From the NCBI GenBank assembly GCA_911728435.2, contig OU452199.1:14022860-14086859 (forward strand): 64,000 bases of DNA, in the 5' to 3' direction. Below the pieces are notes generated by a model. The model ran no database searches. It had not been told where the DNA came from and saw nothing but the letters and a program-made list of their open reading frames with translations. This document shows, piece by piece, positions 35,280-46,888 of this stretch (the stretch's first letter is position 1; each line of letters starts with the position of its first letter). This DNA comes from Apoderus coryli (taxonomy: Eukaryota > Arthropoda > Insecta > Coleoptera > Attelabidae). Both the position numbers and the translations under genes were made by a program.

Positions 35280-37725
35280 ATACAGGGTGAACTATCACTC
35301 AGTACAAAAATTTGAACCACGTGCTCAGAGAAGCATGAAAAACTATAAAAAATTTGTTTCGGAATGTTTAATCGATGTTTCCAAAATGGGGCAAATCCAC
35401 GTTTTTCCCCGGTAAATCGGCGCCTATGACAACCATTTTTAATATGACCTCCAACATATTAACAGCTGGAGGGTTAATATTCGCGGCGTTGCCAATTGTA
35501 GAGACGGCGAAAATGAACAGTTTTGTTAGTAATAATTAAAATACCTGATAAATAAGTTCATCTGCATAATTGTACATTACTTCTTCGCTTTTGGAAACTG
35601 CTAAAAGGATATTTTCGCATATTGAACAACTACACTAATAACAAAAACCGCAAACACACTAAAATGTCCGATTATTTTACTCAAATGGGTTATTTTTACA
35701 ACTTCTCGCGTAGCGAAAAAACCAGATGTTAGAAGAGGCCACCGTTAACTTCACTTTATTTCCGCACTTAATCACTGAATTTCATCATCACCAATCTCCG
35801 TTTCATAGACAAGTCTTCATGTAGATCACAAAATTTAAACAAACAAATCATAGATAAGTGTTTATTAAAACAAATAAAAAAATACGGTTAATAATCTTAC
35901 GGTATAAACCTGTATTAGAATATGATAAATATTTTGGGAATTTGTTTTTGCAAAGCAGCAATTTTATTATTAATGAAATCTTAAATATTCACTGTTAATA
36001 GCAAGAAAGAACAACTAACAACAAACAACAAACTTGTTATATTGACATACAAAAAATATTTGACAGTTCACAATTTCCTGAAAACTAAAACATTAGTCGA
36101 ATTCACGCCATGACCGATTATAACCGGTTATAAACGGTTTAATTTTTTGCATTCACGCGACCCCGGATATTGCCGGTTTCACTATGATGACGTCACGAAA
36201 AAGCCCTTCATGAACATTATCATTAGCACTGTGTTTATTATTATAATAAACACAATGTCATTATCTAATTTGCGCTTCACTTTTCAGGTCACTAGGTTTG
36301 TTTTCACAGGCGTCAGAAACAGTCTCTATTCTGCGGAAATCAATTACATCTTACATCGCGTGTCAACAACGTTATGCGCAGAATCCATACTGTTTCTGAC
36401 AGTTTCGAAACCTATGAAAACAAATCTAGTTACGTAAAAAATTAAGCGCAATTAGCTAATGACAATGTTGAGTTTCACGTTCCTTTTAGAAAAAAAAAAT
36501 CAAGTGCGATGAGCCGTAGGTGATCATGTCACATCATTGGTTTGCGCAGAATCCCGACTGTTTATGACGGTTTCCGAGTCTTGTGAAACCGCAAAGAAAA
36601 TATAATGTCACAGCTAACATACACATGTTAGCTGTGATAATGTCATGAAGGTCTTTTTCGTGACGTCATCCTAGTGAAACCGCCAATAATGGGGGTCGCG
36701 TGAATGCAAAAAGTTAAACCGGTTATAATCGGTCAAGGAGTGAGTTCGACTTATGTTTTAGTTTATAGGAAATTGTGAACTGTCAAATATCTTTTGAATG
36801 TCAATGTAATTTATATGCACAAGTTAAGTAGTTGTTGATATTTTTTGCTAAGTAAAGATTTCGTTAATAATAAAATTGCTACTTTGCAAAAACAAATTCC
36901 AAAAATATTTATCAGATTATAATGCACGTTTATACCGTAAGATTATTAACCGTATTTTTTATTTGTTTCAATAAACACTTATCTATGATTTGTTTGTTTA
37001 AATTTTGTGATCTACATGAAGACTTGTCTATGAAACGGAGATTGGTGATGAACAGCAGTTACGTCTACAAATTGAGGGGCAGCGGATCGAATCCGCAATA
37101 ATTCTGGTGTGTTTTTGCACATATCCGAAGTTCAGTGATTAAGCGCGTAAATAAAGTGAAGTTAACAGTGGCCTCTTTGAACATTTGCTGTTGTAGTTCT
37201 TTGAAGTGCTAGTGTTATTTGCATTTGTGTGTTTTTTGTTACCCTTTGGGGTTTTCCTGACGGAGGGGATCCACCTTTTCGTGGTCGTCGCGCTGAGTAC
37301 CTGACATTAAACAAGAAGAGTGAACGAGGAAAAGCAAGCGATCCCCAGGAAGTTCAAAAATCATTCTATGGCATGTTAGACATATCCGAAAGGTAGGTGC
37401 TAACATAATATTTAATATTTCGCATGATTGCAAGTCACAAAATCATCTACATTTTCTAAATAAATTTTTTACTTTAAATGCTCGGTAAATTGATACACTT
37501 GGCAACATGTCGCTGTATTATAACCTTTAAACTAATATCTAATTTTAAGTTCAGTTGGTCAGGTGGTCATAGGCGTCGTAAAAAGGGATTTTAATATGAT
37601 TTACAAAAAAATTGTTTTCAGCCTTAATAAAAATGTTGGAAATTTTTTGGAAGGATTCTGTTAAATCTTATTTTTCTCTACCTCCAGTTAAAATTTTTGT
37701 ACTGAGTGACAGTTCACCCTGTATA
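35280..37725. mobile_element. 2.4-kb multi-layer palindromic element
   Basis: Outer ends: ATACAGGGTGAACTATCACT and its inverted partner CAGTTCACCCTGTAT. Next layer (35735-37177): GCCACCGTTAACTTCACTTT against AAAGTGAAGTTAACAGTGGC, continuous over several hundred bp with about 80 bp extra in the right arm (37050-37130). Third layer: GACCGATTATAACCGGTTAT (36111) against ACCGGTTATAATCGGTC (36718). Inner layer: CAGAAACAGTCTCTATTCTG against CAGAATCCATACTGTTTCTG. No transposase recognised. The short open frame at 36147-36437 is palindrome sequence, not a gene. Confidence 0.85.
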
Positions 37726-37870
37726 TACCGGGTGTCCCACCGGGAAGGGATTCAATCGATTATGGAGAAACTACACAGTGGAACAATCTGAACATCTGGT
37801 GTTGTACGTAGGTCGACGGGACCAATTCTGCTAAAATGTTTTCATGGATCTAGTACTTCTGATTATAGTT
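37723..37870. repeat. Solo end related to the 44.0-45.9 kb palindrome
   Basis: TATACCGGGTGTCCCACCGG, then GGGATTCAATCGATTATGGA and GGAGAAACTACACAGTGG, nearly identical to 44019-44120. It abuts and overlaps the right end of the preceding palindrome by a few bases. Confidence 0.75.
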
Positions 37871-38739
37871 AATTTTAAAATTTAAAACTGAATTTGGCAA
37901 CGAATCGTTATACCTAATAAGAGCTTGCAACAAAATTGACAATAAAATCCGAAATATTTTTAAAATTAGATGTTAATCATGCGGCCAATGACTTATACAC
38001 GATAACTAATATTTTGTTTGTTGAAGCTCTGACAAAAACCTCCAAAATACTTTGCGAATTATTGTTAATCCTTAACTTATTAATTTTATTTACTTAGCCT
38101 AAATTATATAATTTCACAATATACATTGTCATCATCATTAAAGTTTTATTTTGTTCCATCAAAATACTGTTTAGATCAATAGTAAATTCAACTCTTTTGT
38201 TATCCAATAGATGTAAAAAAAGTCTAGTCTAATGTAATGATTGCACTTAAACTTTATTTTTATTTCCCCAATGCACATTCAGGATACGTTTCTCTATTTT
38301 ATGAGCTATAAAAATTGCCTCCGGTTTCAATTCAGTGTCGTTGCAAGAACTATTCATTTTAGTGACGACCGATGCAACTTCTGAATTGCCTTTACAGCCG
38401 AAAGCACAGTTAAAGGATGAGAAATGAAAAAGCAATTATAGGAATTTGATGATTCCAGCAAGCATGCGATGATGCTGGGCTTTTGTTGGACTTGTAGAAA
38501 GGAGTTATTAACAAAACATCTTTATGAAATTTCATCAGACAAGGCTTTTATGATCAAATTCTTTTTTACAAAAAATAGAATACATTTTTATATAAAAATA
38601 GAGTCAGTCATTATTTTAACAAATTATTATGACATCTGGTATATTTTTTAATGTCCTACTTAAATTCACATTTTCGCTGAACGGTCTACTGTATTGTAGC
38701 TTATATCGATCACCCAGTATTTACGAGCAATAATTTTTT
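37871..38739. other. Intronic DNA, nothing recognised
   Basis: No gene or element boundary identified. Confidence 0.4.
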
Positions 38740-39180
38740 GTTTTTATTTTTAAATCCAAGCAAATTATTGCTTTTATAGAACAAGGCATCTCTCAAAGGC
38801 AATTGGAAGAAGTGTAGAGGTTGTACAAGGAGTTGTTTCAAAAACTTATTTAAGGTTTTTATATAGTTCATAAGGAGTATGAGTAAAAAGGTACCTATTC
38901 AGACAGGGCCGTTCAAATACCAACCAGAAATCCCACAACACGGACAGAATCGGTCTAAAATTTGGCGATTCAAGACTCTGTAGTTTAGGAATTCTTAGGA
39001 GGCAGGCTAGTAGCTACGAAATCTATCCCAATAGAGAAACTGTACTGTTTTAGGGATAAGTGAAAGCAACCGCTTTAAATCCCTATAGACAAAACCTAAC
39101 TGGTACAAGATATGTGGACTTCGTGCTACCACCTCTAGTATCGCTCTGGAGAGATGGTTAGGGCGATTTTTGACGCTTCT
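38740..39180 (+). pseudogene. Tc1-like transposase relic
   Basis: The plus strand translates, over several frames, to IIAFIEQGISQRQLE (the first helix-turn-helix of Tc1/Tc3-like transposases), then VVQGVVSKTYLRF, then ALNPYRQNLTGTRYVDFVLP near 39080-39130. The last corresponds to the LTGxRYxDxxLxP block before the second catalytic aspartate. The part carrying the first aspartate appears deleted, the reading frame is broken repeatedly, and no terminal repeats were found. Non-functional. Confidence 0.6.
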
Positions 39181-39892
39181 ATATTATTATATTAGAAATT
39201 GGGGTAGTTGAACATGTGTGTTTTAACCTCAACATCCTAATGATTTTATAGAATTTAAATTTGGATAAAAATACTGCAGAATACCGCGGTAATTGGGCGT
39301 ACACATATTATTTATAAGTGGGACAAAAGGGGAACCTAAATTAAAAGACCAATGAATGATGAATGTTAATTTTTCTGCGTGCAAATCTATTGGTCCAATA
39401 AATTAATTTTGAAATTACTGTCTACAACATAATGCATCAAATGTTATGTAAAATCACCGTGCATAATCGCTTCTAAATCTGTTAGTCATACAATGTAACA
39501 ATTTTCGTTACTGCACATAGGGTGATAACGTGACATAATTTACGGGCAATTACATGTAACAACATGCTTTGAAATGCAATAAACAAATTTTATTGGGAAC
39601 CATTCTGTGCTTTATTACCAAAACGTAAATTTCCTTCTTTAATTACAAAAAGTCTAAGTCTATAAAAAGTTTTCTGTTAAACAACATGAAAGCTCATAAA
39701 ATAATTAGAATTTGAATTTTCCGAACATAAGAAACACAATTACGAGCTTATTTATTATTCCATTGAAATCTGGCAACTTAAAAAGAAAATTACAGGGCAA
39801 GCGCCCATTTTTAAAATTAAAAAGAAAATTTGATTTTAGTTAATTGTATACAAAAATAGCTCTATTTAAACAATTTTATAATTTTTTAGATG
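39181..39892. other. Intronic DNA, nothing recognised
   Basis: No gene seen. Confidence 0.4.
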
Positions 39893-40019
39893 CTTGCCTA
39901 GCACCTAATTGGAAATATTTATTACGCACGGGTAAATAAAAAACAGCATTACAATGTATTACATTTTCAAATCATGATTGAACATATAATAAAGGCATTT
40001 AAAGACAGTCCAAGAAAAA
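39893..40019 (-). repeat. GTCGTAGAAAAA repeat family, partial copy
   Basis: GAAATATTTATTACGCACGG, CAGCATTACAATGTATTACA and ATGATTGAACATATAATAAA match the left portion of the copies at 46316 and 49577 in reverse orientation. It ends at the decayed terminus GACAGTCCAAGAAAAAC. Confidence 0.75.
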
Positions 40020-40139
40020 CAAAGTTGTATATTATTTTAATAGAAGAGTAATATAACATAAAAAATGGACAACGATATTGAATTACTAATACTCCTCATA
40101 ACATTTTAAACCTTATATCATATAGTATATAACAAGCAG

Positions 40140-40860
40140 CTAGTCATTCACAAAAATCTACGGAGTTGCACCATATATTGTTTCGTAATTGTCATTTTCA
40201 CAAGGTTTTTCAGGTGTCCCTCAAGGATCATCATTATCGCCAACTCTGTACAATATTTACTGCTTCGAACCTTTTCCTGCCATCGTTTGTCAATCTGTCT
40301 ATACGGACTTCAGTTCGCAGACGACTCTGCTATCATTTCGCATGGAAAGAACTTACCAAAGACCATTGCAAACATGTCCAATTTTCTCAACCGGACCCGG
40401 GCATGGTTTTCCAAATAGAGACTACAAGTAAATTTTCCTAAATCGCAAATCATTATATTTAACCATAACATCACCAATGCTTCTCCAACAATTAACTTAG
40501 GAAATACCAGTATAACCCCGAGGACGTCGGAGAAGTATTTGGATTTTACCTTAAACCACAAATTGAACCTTAAAGGGCATACTAATAGCATCAGGAAACG
40601 CGTCATAGCAAGAGCTAACTATTTCAAGGGTTTCACATTTAAGAACCAAGGCTTATCTACCTCAAAATCAGCCTCCATCTATGTAAGTCGATTTGCAGAC
40701 CACTTCTAGAATATGGCCATACACTTTACCTCAACTGTCGCCGAGGGTCAATGTACAATCTCCAAATTGCCGAACGTTCAGCCCTACGAACGATAACAAA
40801 GTTTCGCAATCCCATAAACCGGTATTTCCAAAAATTTCTTGCCTTTTGATTTTATTTTTT
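40140..40860 (+). pseudogene. Non-LTR retrotransposon reverse-transcriptase fragment
   Basis: The plus strand encodes, across two or more frames, GVPQGSSLSPTLYNIY (RT motif B region), FADDSAIISHGKNL (catalytic FADD, in a second frame), ANMSNFLNRTRAWFSK, INLGNTSITPRTSEKYLDFT, then RVIARANYFKGFTFKNQGLS and IAERSALRTITKFRNPINR. This is the order of the C-terminal half of Jockey-clade ORF2. Frameshifts between motif B and FADD and after the thumb region kill it. The upstream half and the endonuclease are absent. It directly adjoins the palindrome starting at 40884. Confidence 0.8.
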
Positions 40861-41640
40861 TTTTCTTTTCAAATATATTTAGGATTACAATAAAAATACG
40901 TACATCTCTACTAATAAAATTGTATTTAAGATTCCTTTTTTATTAAAGGGGAGTCCCGCTCCATCATCAGCCTGAAAGGCAACAACATAAATTCTTGAAC
41001 ATAATTATTAACTACGGTCTTCAAGAGAAATAGTAACCAATCAATATACAAACCTTAATTTTAAATCTTAAAAACAAACATACGGGCAAGGCCCCTGATA
41101 GACTAAGTTGGAATTTAAAAAATCAAGGAAGACAAAGCATATACAGAGTGAGTCACCAGGAACTGTACATACTTCTACCATAAGTAGAGGCACGTTAGGG
41201 GATTATCAAATGACCATTAAAAAATATCTCCTTGTTTTGATTATTAATATACAGGGTGAATTATGGATCTTCACCAAAACAATGTTTCGTCATATCTTTT
41301 CAATGATTCAGTCGATATATCTCATTTTTTTATAAAAGTGTGTATTTACAGGGCCGGATTTAAAAATCTGGCATATCTGGTTCATCCCAATAATTCACCC
41401 TGTATGTAACTTTTTCCACCGGTAATAGACAGAAAACAGATAAAAAAATGATTGGAATAACCTAGTTTTCTTATTTGTTTGAGGAAAACTCATGTGTCTA
41501 ATTATTTTAATCGGAATGAAATGAACAAGACAGGAAATGTTTATTCATAAATTAAGAAATAAAATAAAAAACAATAACCAAGCAATAAAACAGTTTTAAC
41601 AATGTGGAACAAAGTAGAAACAATTTAATAAACATTACAA

Positions 41641-41800
41641 TTATAAAAGATGTTCAAAATGAAATCCATCTGCCGTAATACAGTTTTCTTGAAGAATGTT
41701 TAAATGTGTAATGGACTTTCTGATTGTCAGTGTGTCATTTCTGGTAATATTGCAACAGTGAATAATTCTGTTAATGAGCTGTTGTGTCTTATAATCGTAA
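41641..41800 (-). pseudogene. DUF4817-type transposase C-terminus in the palindrome loop
   Basis: The minus strand ends NILQENCITADGFHFEHLL followed by a stop codon at 41641-41643, preceded by INRIIHCCNITRNDTLTIRK. The ending C-I/V-TADG-x-x-FEHLL is the conserved terminus of DUF4817-associated transposases. Only about 45 codons are genuine: the open frame upstream of about 41787 is the opposite palindrome arm read backwards. The coding end plus its 3' flank has thus been duplicated in inverted orientation, leaving one copy of the last codons as the loop. Confidence 0.7.
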
Positions 41801-42648
41801 TGTTTATTAAATTGTTTTTTACTTTGTTTCACATTGTTAAAACTGTTTTATTGTTTGGTTATTGTTTTTTATTATATTTCTTAATTTGTGAATAAACATT
41901 TCCCTGGCTTGTTTCTTTTCATTCCGATTAAAATAATTAGACACATGCGTTTTCCTCAAACAAATAAGAAAACTAGGTTATTACAATCATTTTTTATCTG
42001 TTTTCTGCCTATTACAGGTGGAAAAAGTTACATACAGGGTGAATTATTGGGATGAACTAGATATGCTAGATTTTTAAATCCGGCCCTGTAAATCAATTCA
42101 AATTATGATATTTACCATACTGGAGGACAGTGTGTGTCGTTTCTGTCTATTTTGAAGATTTCTTTTTAATAACTAAACATTATTATACAGTAAGATATTT
42201 CATTATTGCCAATTTTCAATTTGGCTCTAAAATGAATCTTTAATTGGAAATGTGAGGTGAGTGTAACAAAAAATTCAAATACCCAGGTCTAACTGTCTAT
42301 TTATGCTCTCTGAAAGAATTATATCACATTTTTGAAAAATCATATACAGGGTGAAGTGTTGAATATGAAGCAGTCCCACAAATTTTCTCTAAGACGGACC
42401 TGGATTTTTTCAATTCTCAATATTTCAGTTAGTTGCCAGACACGAGTACACACTTTTATACAAAAATGAGATAAATCGACTTAATCATTGAAAATATATG
42501 ACGAAACATTGTTTTGGTGAGATCCATAATTCACCCTGTATATTAATAATCAAAACAAGGATACATTTTTAATGGTCATTTGATAATCCCCTAACGTGCC
42601 TCTACTTATGGTAGAAGTATGTACAGTTCCTCGTGACTCACCCTGTAT

Positions 42649-42724
42649 TTAGGTGGTATATCTATATAAATAAAAACAAAAAGGAGTAAGTGATACTACT
42701 AATAAATATAGATATACCACCTAA
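42649..42724. mobile_element. 76-bp mini inverted-repeat insertion
   Basis: TTAGGTGGTATATCTATAT and its inverted copy ATATAGATATACCACCTAA bound 76 bp. The segment is absent from the matching position of the left palindrome arm (near 41137), which shows it is a later insertion. Confidence 0.75.
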
Positions 42725-42999
42725 ATGTATGATTTGTCTTCCTTAATTTTTTAAATTCCAACTTAGTTTATCAGGGGCTTTGCCCGTATGTTTGTTTTTA
42801 AGATTTAAAATTAAGGTTTGTATATTAATTGGTTACTATTTCTCTTTTATAAGACCGTAGTTAATTATGTTCAAGAATTTATGTTGTTGCCTTTTAGGCT
42901 GATGATGGAGTGGGACTCCGAAACATGTCCTCTTTTATAAAAAAGGAATCTTAAATACAATTTTATTAGTGGAGACGATGTATGTATTTTTATTGTAAT

Positions 43000-44018
43000 T
43001 ATATTACACTCCACTGCATCCAATGGATTACTTCTAATTTAATATTTAGGATTATTTTATTGTGCAATATTCAATTAATATGTACTTAATATATTGTATT
43101 AATTTAAATTTTGTATAGGCTGAATGATTTCGGCCATTTTATTATTATTATATTTTGTTCACAATACATCAAATTTATGTTCTTATACATTTTTAACAAG
43201 AAAGTATACACAATAATAATATACATGTCATAAAAATTATTCTCCCGCCTAATTCAAAACAAAAATACTAGGTATTTAGGTATACGTTAGGTATTTACTA
43301 CTTTGCGAAATACCAGTTGGTAATTTTTATTTCTTAATAACCAATTCATGCAGAACAAGAATTACCCGTCTTACAAGAAAATGTATATCCATTTAAATTT
43401 AGGATTAAGTAGGTATAATTTACGGCGTCTAAAAATTCTACTCAAGTCCCGTCTTCAGTTTCTTACTTTTAATTACTTACAGAACTTCGTAATCTTAAAC
43501 GGCTGCCTCGATTGATTTAAGAACTTTCCGGCGAAACTGCCTAAATAAATGTTTATGCTCGCTAAAAGAACTTTTCGGCTCGACTTAAACTGGATTACTC
43601 TCCGGAGCATTCTGTAAATTAATTAAAATTCTTTTCACCGATTGCACTTGACACTGTTTGGCAATGGAAAGAAAACAAAAGTTTTAAGTTTGTTGTATAA
43701 TTAATAAAGCGCCTATTAAACATATTATAGAAATACAATACTAATTAAAAAGCTATAGGGCAGTTAAATCATTTGTGTTAATTTTTATTTTACAATAACA
43801 GTAAGATGTACCGGGTGGTCCAATGCGACATTGTTACGGTCTAATTTATCAGCAGGTAAACAATTAATTTTAAAATGTTAATTTTATATCACTGAACTCA
43901 ATCATTATAAACTTTACATACTTACAAATAGTTATGATTAATAAAGTAATGTATTAACGTATCCAATATTATTCGTTAGTATGTTTTTCTTTTCATTTTC
44001 ATTATTTACAATATTACT
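43000..44018. other. Intronic DNA; solo element end and single-copy-like island
   Basis: TGTACCGGGTGGTCCAATGC at 43807 resembles an element end. 43490-43640 is GC-richer, apparently unique sequence. No gene seen. Confidence 0.4.
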
Positions 44019-45884
44019 ATACCGGGTGTCCCACGGGGAAGGGATTCGATCGATTATGGAGAAACTACACTGTGGAACAATCTGAAAATCTGGTGTAGTA
44101 CTTCGCTCGACGGCTAAAATATTTTCAAGAATATAGTACTTCCGGTTATACCGGAAATGGGTGTCAACTTCCTTATTTCAAATACGTTCCTATATAAATT
44201 ATATTCTCCTTGTAATTCTGAACATATTTCATGTATAATATGTTATACCTATCGCCAGTTGTTTTCGAAACATTTGAAATTTTATGTCAAAAATGACGTT
44301 TTCAGAATAAAGAATAATAACAATTTTTTATTATATGGAAGTTTTAATAAATTAGTTTGTTAGAATATCCTAGGAGATATAGATCTACTTTAGGCACCTA
44401 CGTATATATTTTTAGTAAATATTAATACAGGGTATTTGAAAATAAGGGTAAAAAATCAAATTGAAAAAAATTTTAAAATTCAAAATTTTTAAATGGCATT
44501 TTGATTTTTTTTATTTTTTTGCATCAAAAATAAGGGCAGGTTTATGAAAGGATGTCTATCCCAAAAACCAATAGTGACAATTTTACATTTTTCTATTACA
44601 ATAGTGATATGAATTTGAAATTTAATTGATATTAGTTGGCCATGATGGCGTTATATAGCAAATAAATATGACACTTGTCAAAAATAATCAACAATTATGA
44701 CAAGTTGTAGATATTAATTAGTAGTAATAATCATGGCGGGCGTATAAATTATACTAAGGAATACTATCTAAATTTGTTTGTTATTTATGGAGAATGTGAC
44801 AGAGTGATAACAAGAACGTGTGATAACATTTGCTACCATATTTTCTCAATGATGTCGTACGATATACCGTGAAGTACCCCAGTATAGCAATTTCTACAGC
44901 TTCATCGCCACAAATGGGTTTCCTTCGTTTTATTTTTGTCTTTATGGACCCGAAACTTTTGAAATTATCTATTATCCGTTTAACAGCTTTTGGTGATGGT
45001 TTGTGTTTTTCTGGGTATCTGGCAGCAAATGTATCACACGTTCGTGACATCACTCTGACACATTCTCAATAAATAATATACAAATTGAGGTAGGCTTCTT
45101 TAGTATAATTTATACGCCCCGCCATTATTATTACTTCTAATTATTATCTACAATTTGTCGTAATTGTTGATTATTTTTGACAAGTGTCATATTAATTTGT
45201 TTTCTAAAGCCATCATGGCCAACTAAAATCAATTAAATTTCAAATTCATATCACTATTGTAATAGAAAAATGTAAAATTGTCAATATATTGAAAACTATC
45301 AGTTTTTCGGATAGACATCCTTTAATAAACTTGCCCTTATTTTTGATGCAAAAAAATAAAAAAAAATATATAAAATGCCATTTAAAAATTTTGAATGTTG
45401 ACACTTTTTTCAATTTGATTTTTTACCCATTTTTTCAAATACCCTGTATTAATATTTACTAAAAAAATATACGTAGGCGCCTAAAGTAGGTATATATCTC
45501 CTAAGATATTCTAACAAATGAAATTATTAAAACTTCCATATAATAAAAAATTGTTATTATTCTTTATTCTGAAAACGTCATTTTTGACATAAAATTTCAG
45601 ATATTTCGAAAACAACTGACGATAGGTATAACATATTATGCATGAAATATGTTTAGAATTACAAGGAAAAAAAAAATATAATTTATATAGAGTTGTATTT
45701 GAAATAAGGAAGTTGACACCCATTAACCGGAAGTACTTTATATAATCGGAAGTACTATATTCTTGAACATATGTTAGTCGAATTGGTCCCGTCGACCTAC
45801 GGACTACACCTGATTTTCAGATTGTTCCACAGTGTAGTTTCTCCACAATCGATCAAATCCCTTCCCGGTGGGACACCCGGTATA
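44019..45884. mobile_element. 1.9-kb palindrome with transposase 5' end in the loop
   Basis: Left end ATACCGGGTGTCCCACGGGG; right end CGGTGGGACACCCGGTAT. The arms (44019-44840 and 45017-45884, about 820-870 bp) pair almost throughout, as in GGGTGTCAACTTCCTTATTT against AAATAAGGAAGTTGACACCC. This is why two similar MGVNFLISNT open frames appear in opposite orientation. The loop is about 176 nt (44841-45016) and is transposase coding sequence. Confidence 0.92.
44841..45053 (-). pseudogene. DUF4817-type transposase N-terminus in the palindrome loop
   Basis: The minus strand reads RTCDTFAARYPEKHKPSPKA, then VKRIIDNFKSFGSI and RRKPICGDEAVEIAILGYF. These fit the DUF4817 pattern (A-x-x-x-F-x-x-RYP-x-x-x-x-P-x-x-x-x-I-x-x-N-x-x-x-x-GSI) and the following linker. 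The frame remains open leftward to 44781, but that part is the opposite arm read backwards and not genuine transposase. No catalytic residues are present, so it can only be a relic of the 5' coding end. Confidence 0.7.
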
Positions 45885-46258
45885 CAGTGTCTCTGCGTAA
45901 GTTGGCGGCATATGGGAAACTTTTTTATTATTAATTTTACGAAAAAAAGTTATTCTTTATAAAAAGTTCTACATGTCCCAAAACCTAAAACGCAACCATC
46001 AGATATCAAATTTTATCAGTCACATACGAGGTTTGTGAAAAAATGAGCATCCTGAATATTCTATGCGAAAAAAAAGTGTAGGCGACAGCGAAACCGGGGA
46101 CTTATGTCGAACGGACCCTTTCCAAAAAAAAAAAACTTCTTTTCATTCTATTTCCACACATTTTTACTTTTAAATATTTCGTTACTTACATGTGGTGGTT
46201 GGCCAGTAGAAGATGCACAATGGGCTTACGCTGAGTGACTTTTATAAGACACCCTCTA
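45882..46258. mobile_element. Candidate 0.38-kb inverted-repeat element abutting the palindrome
   Basis: Left end TATACAGTGTCTCTGCGTAA; read inward from the right, TATAGAGGGTGTCTTATAAA. The ends are short and imperfect. No coding sequence. Confidence 0.45.
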
Positions 46259-46315
46259 TAAATATAGACAAAATAACAATAGACATACAATACACATTCA
46301 ATATCAAATATTACG

Positions 46316-46888
46316 TTTTTCTACGACTGTCTTTAAAGGCCTTTATTATATGTTCAATCATGATTTGAAAATGTAGTTCATTGTAATGCTGTTTATCATT
46401 TACCCGTGCGTAATAATATTGCCCACTAGTTGCCTAGCAACTGGTGGGAAATATTATTACGCACGGATAAAATTTCCTGGTAATGACAAAAGTAGCGGCG
46501 GGCATGAAAAATCACCATAGCAACGCCGAAAATACAAACACCAAATTGACAGTTTTGGTATTTATAATTAATAATAATTAAAATTAAATATTTAGCTAAT
46601 TTCAAAACACATAAACAGTGATAGTGAATATAGTTTATTACCACCTAGTCAATTTAATACTTCTAATTTATCGTATTTAGGCTTATACGCTAACAAGGGT
46701 AAGTTTCGAAAAACAAATATTTTCCTAAAAATTATGTTAAATTTATTCAAAAGCATTAAAACAGTCGTAGAAAAAGTATAGTGTGAAACTCACATGAAAT
46801 GACCATTTCCTACTCGTATGATTTGCGATCATACGATCATACTCGTAGGAAATATATGTCATTTCATGTTCGTTGCACAATATACTAT
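46316..46888 (+). repeat. GTCGTAGAAAAA repeat family, full copy 1
   Basis: The core (46316-46775) is bounded by inverted repeats TTTTTCTACGACTGTCTTTA and TTAAAACAGTCGTAGAAAAA. It contains the hairpin arms CCGTGCGTAATAATATTGCC and GGAAATATTATTACGCACGG. A second inverted-repeat segment (46776-46888) follows, beginning GTATAGTGTGAAACTCACAT and ending GTTGCACAATATACTAT. The minus-strand open frames here are not genes. Confidence 0.85.

Larger units (their letters stand above)
40884..42999. mobile_element. 2.1-kb nested palindrome with transposase 3' end in the loop
   Basis: The left arm starts ATTACAATAAAAATACGTAC and the right arm ends GTATTTTTATTGTAAT. The arms pair for most of their length, for example CTGATAGACTAAGTTGGAAT with ATTCCAACTTAGTTTATCAG. 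Nested paired element ends: 41138/42650 (GTGAGTCACCAGGAACTGTA), 41248/42542 (TATACAGGGTGAATTATGGA) and 41347/42091 (ACAGGGCCGGATTTAAAAAT). The loop is about 41651-41786. The right arm is longer by about 350 bp (42092-42445, containing another CAGGGTGAAGTG end) and by a 76-bp insertion at 42649. Confidence 0.9.

Noticed and set aside
44157..44363. Small secreted-protein-like open frame (and its twin at 45511-45723)
   Set aside because: Both are the two arms of one palindrome read in opposite directions; no codon bias or motif.
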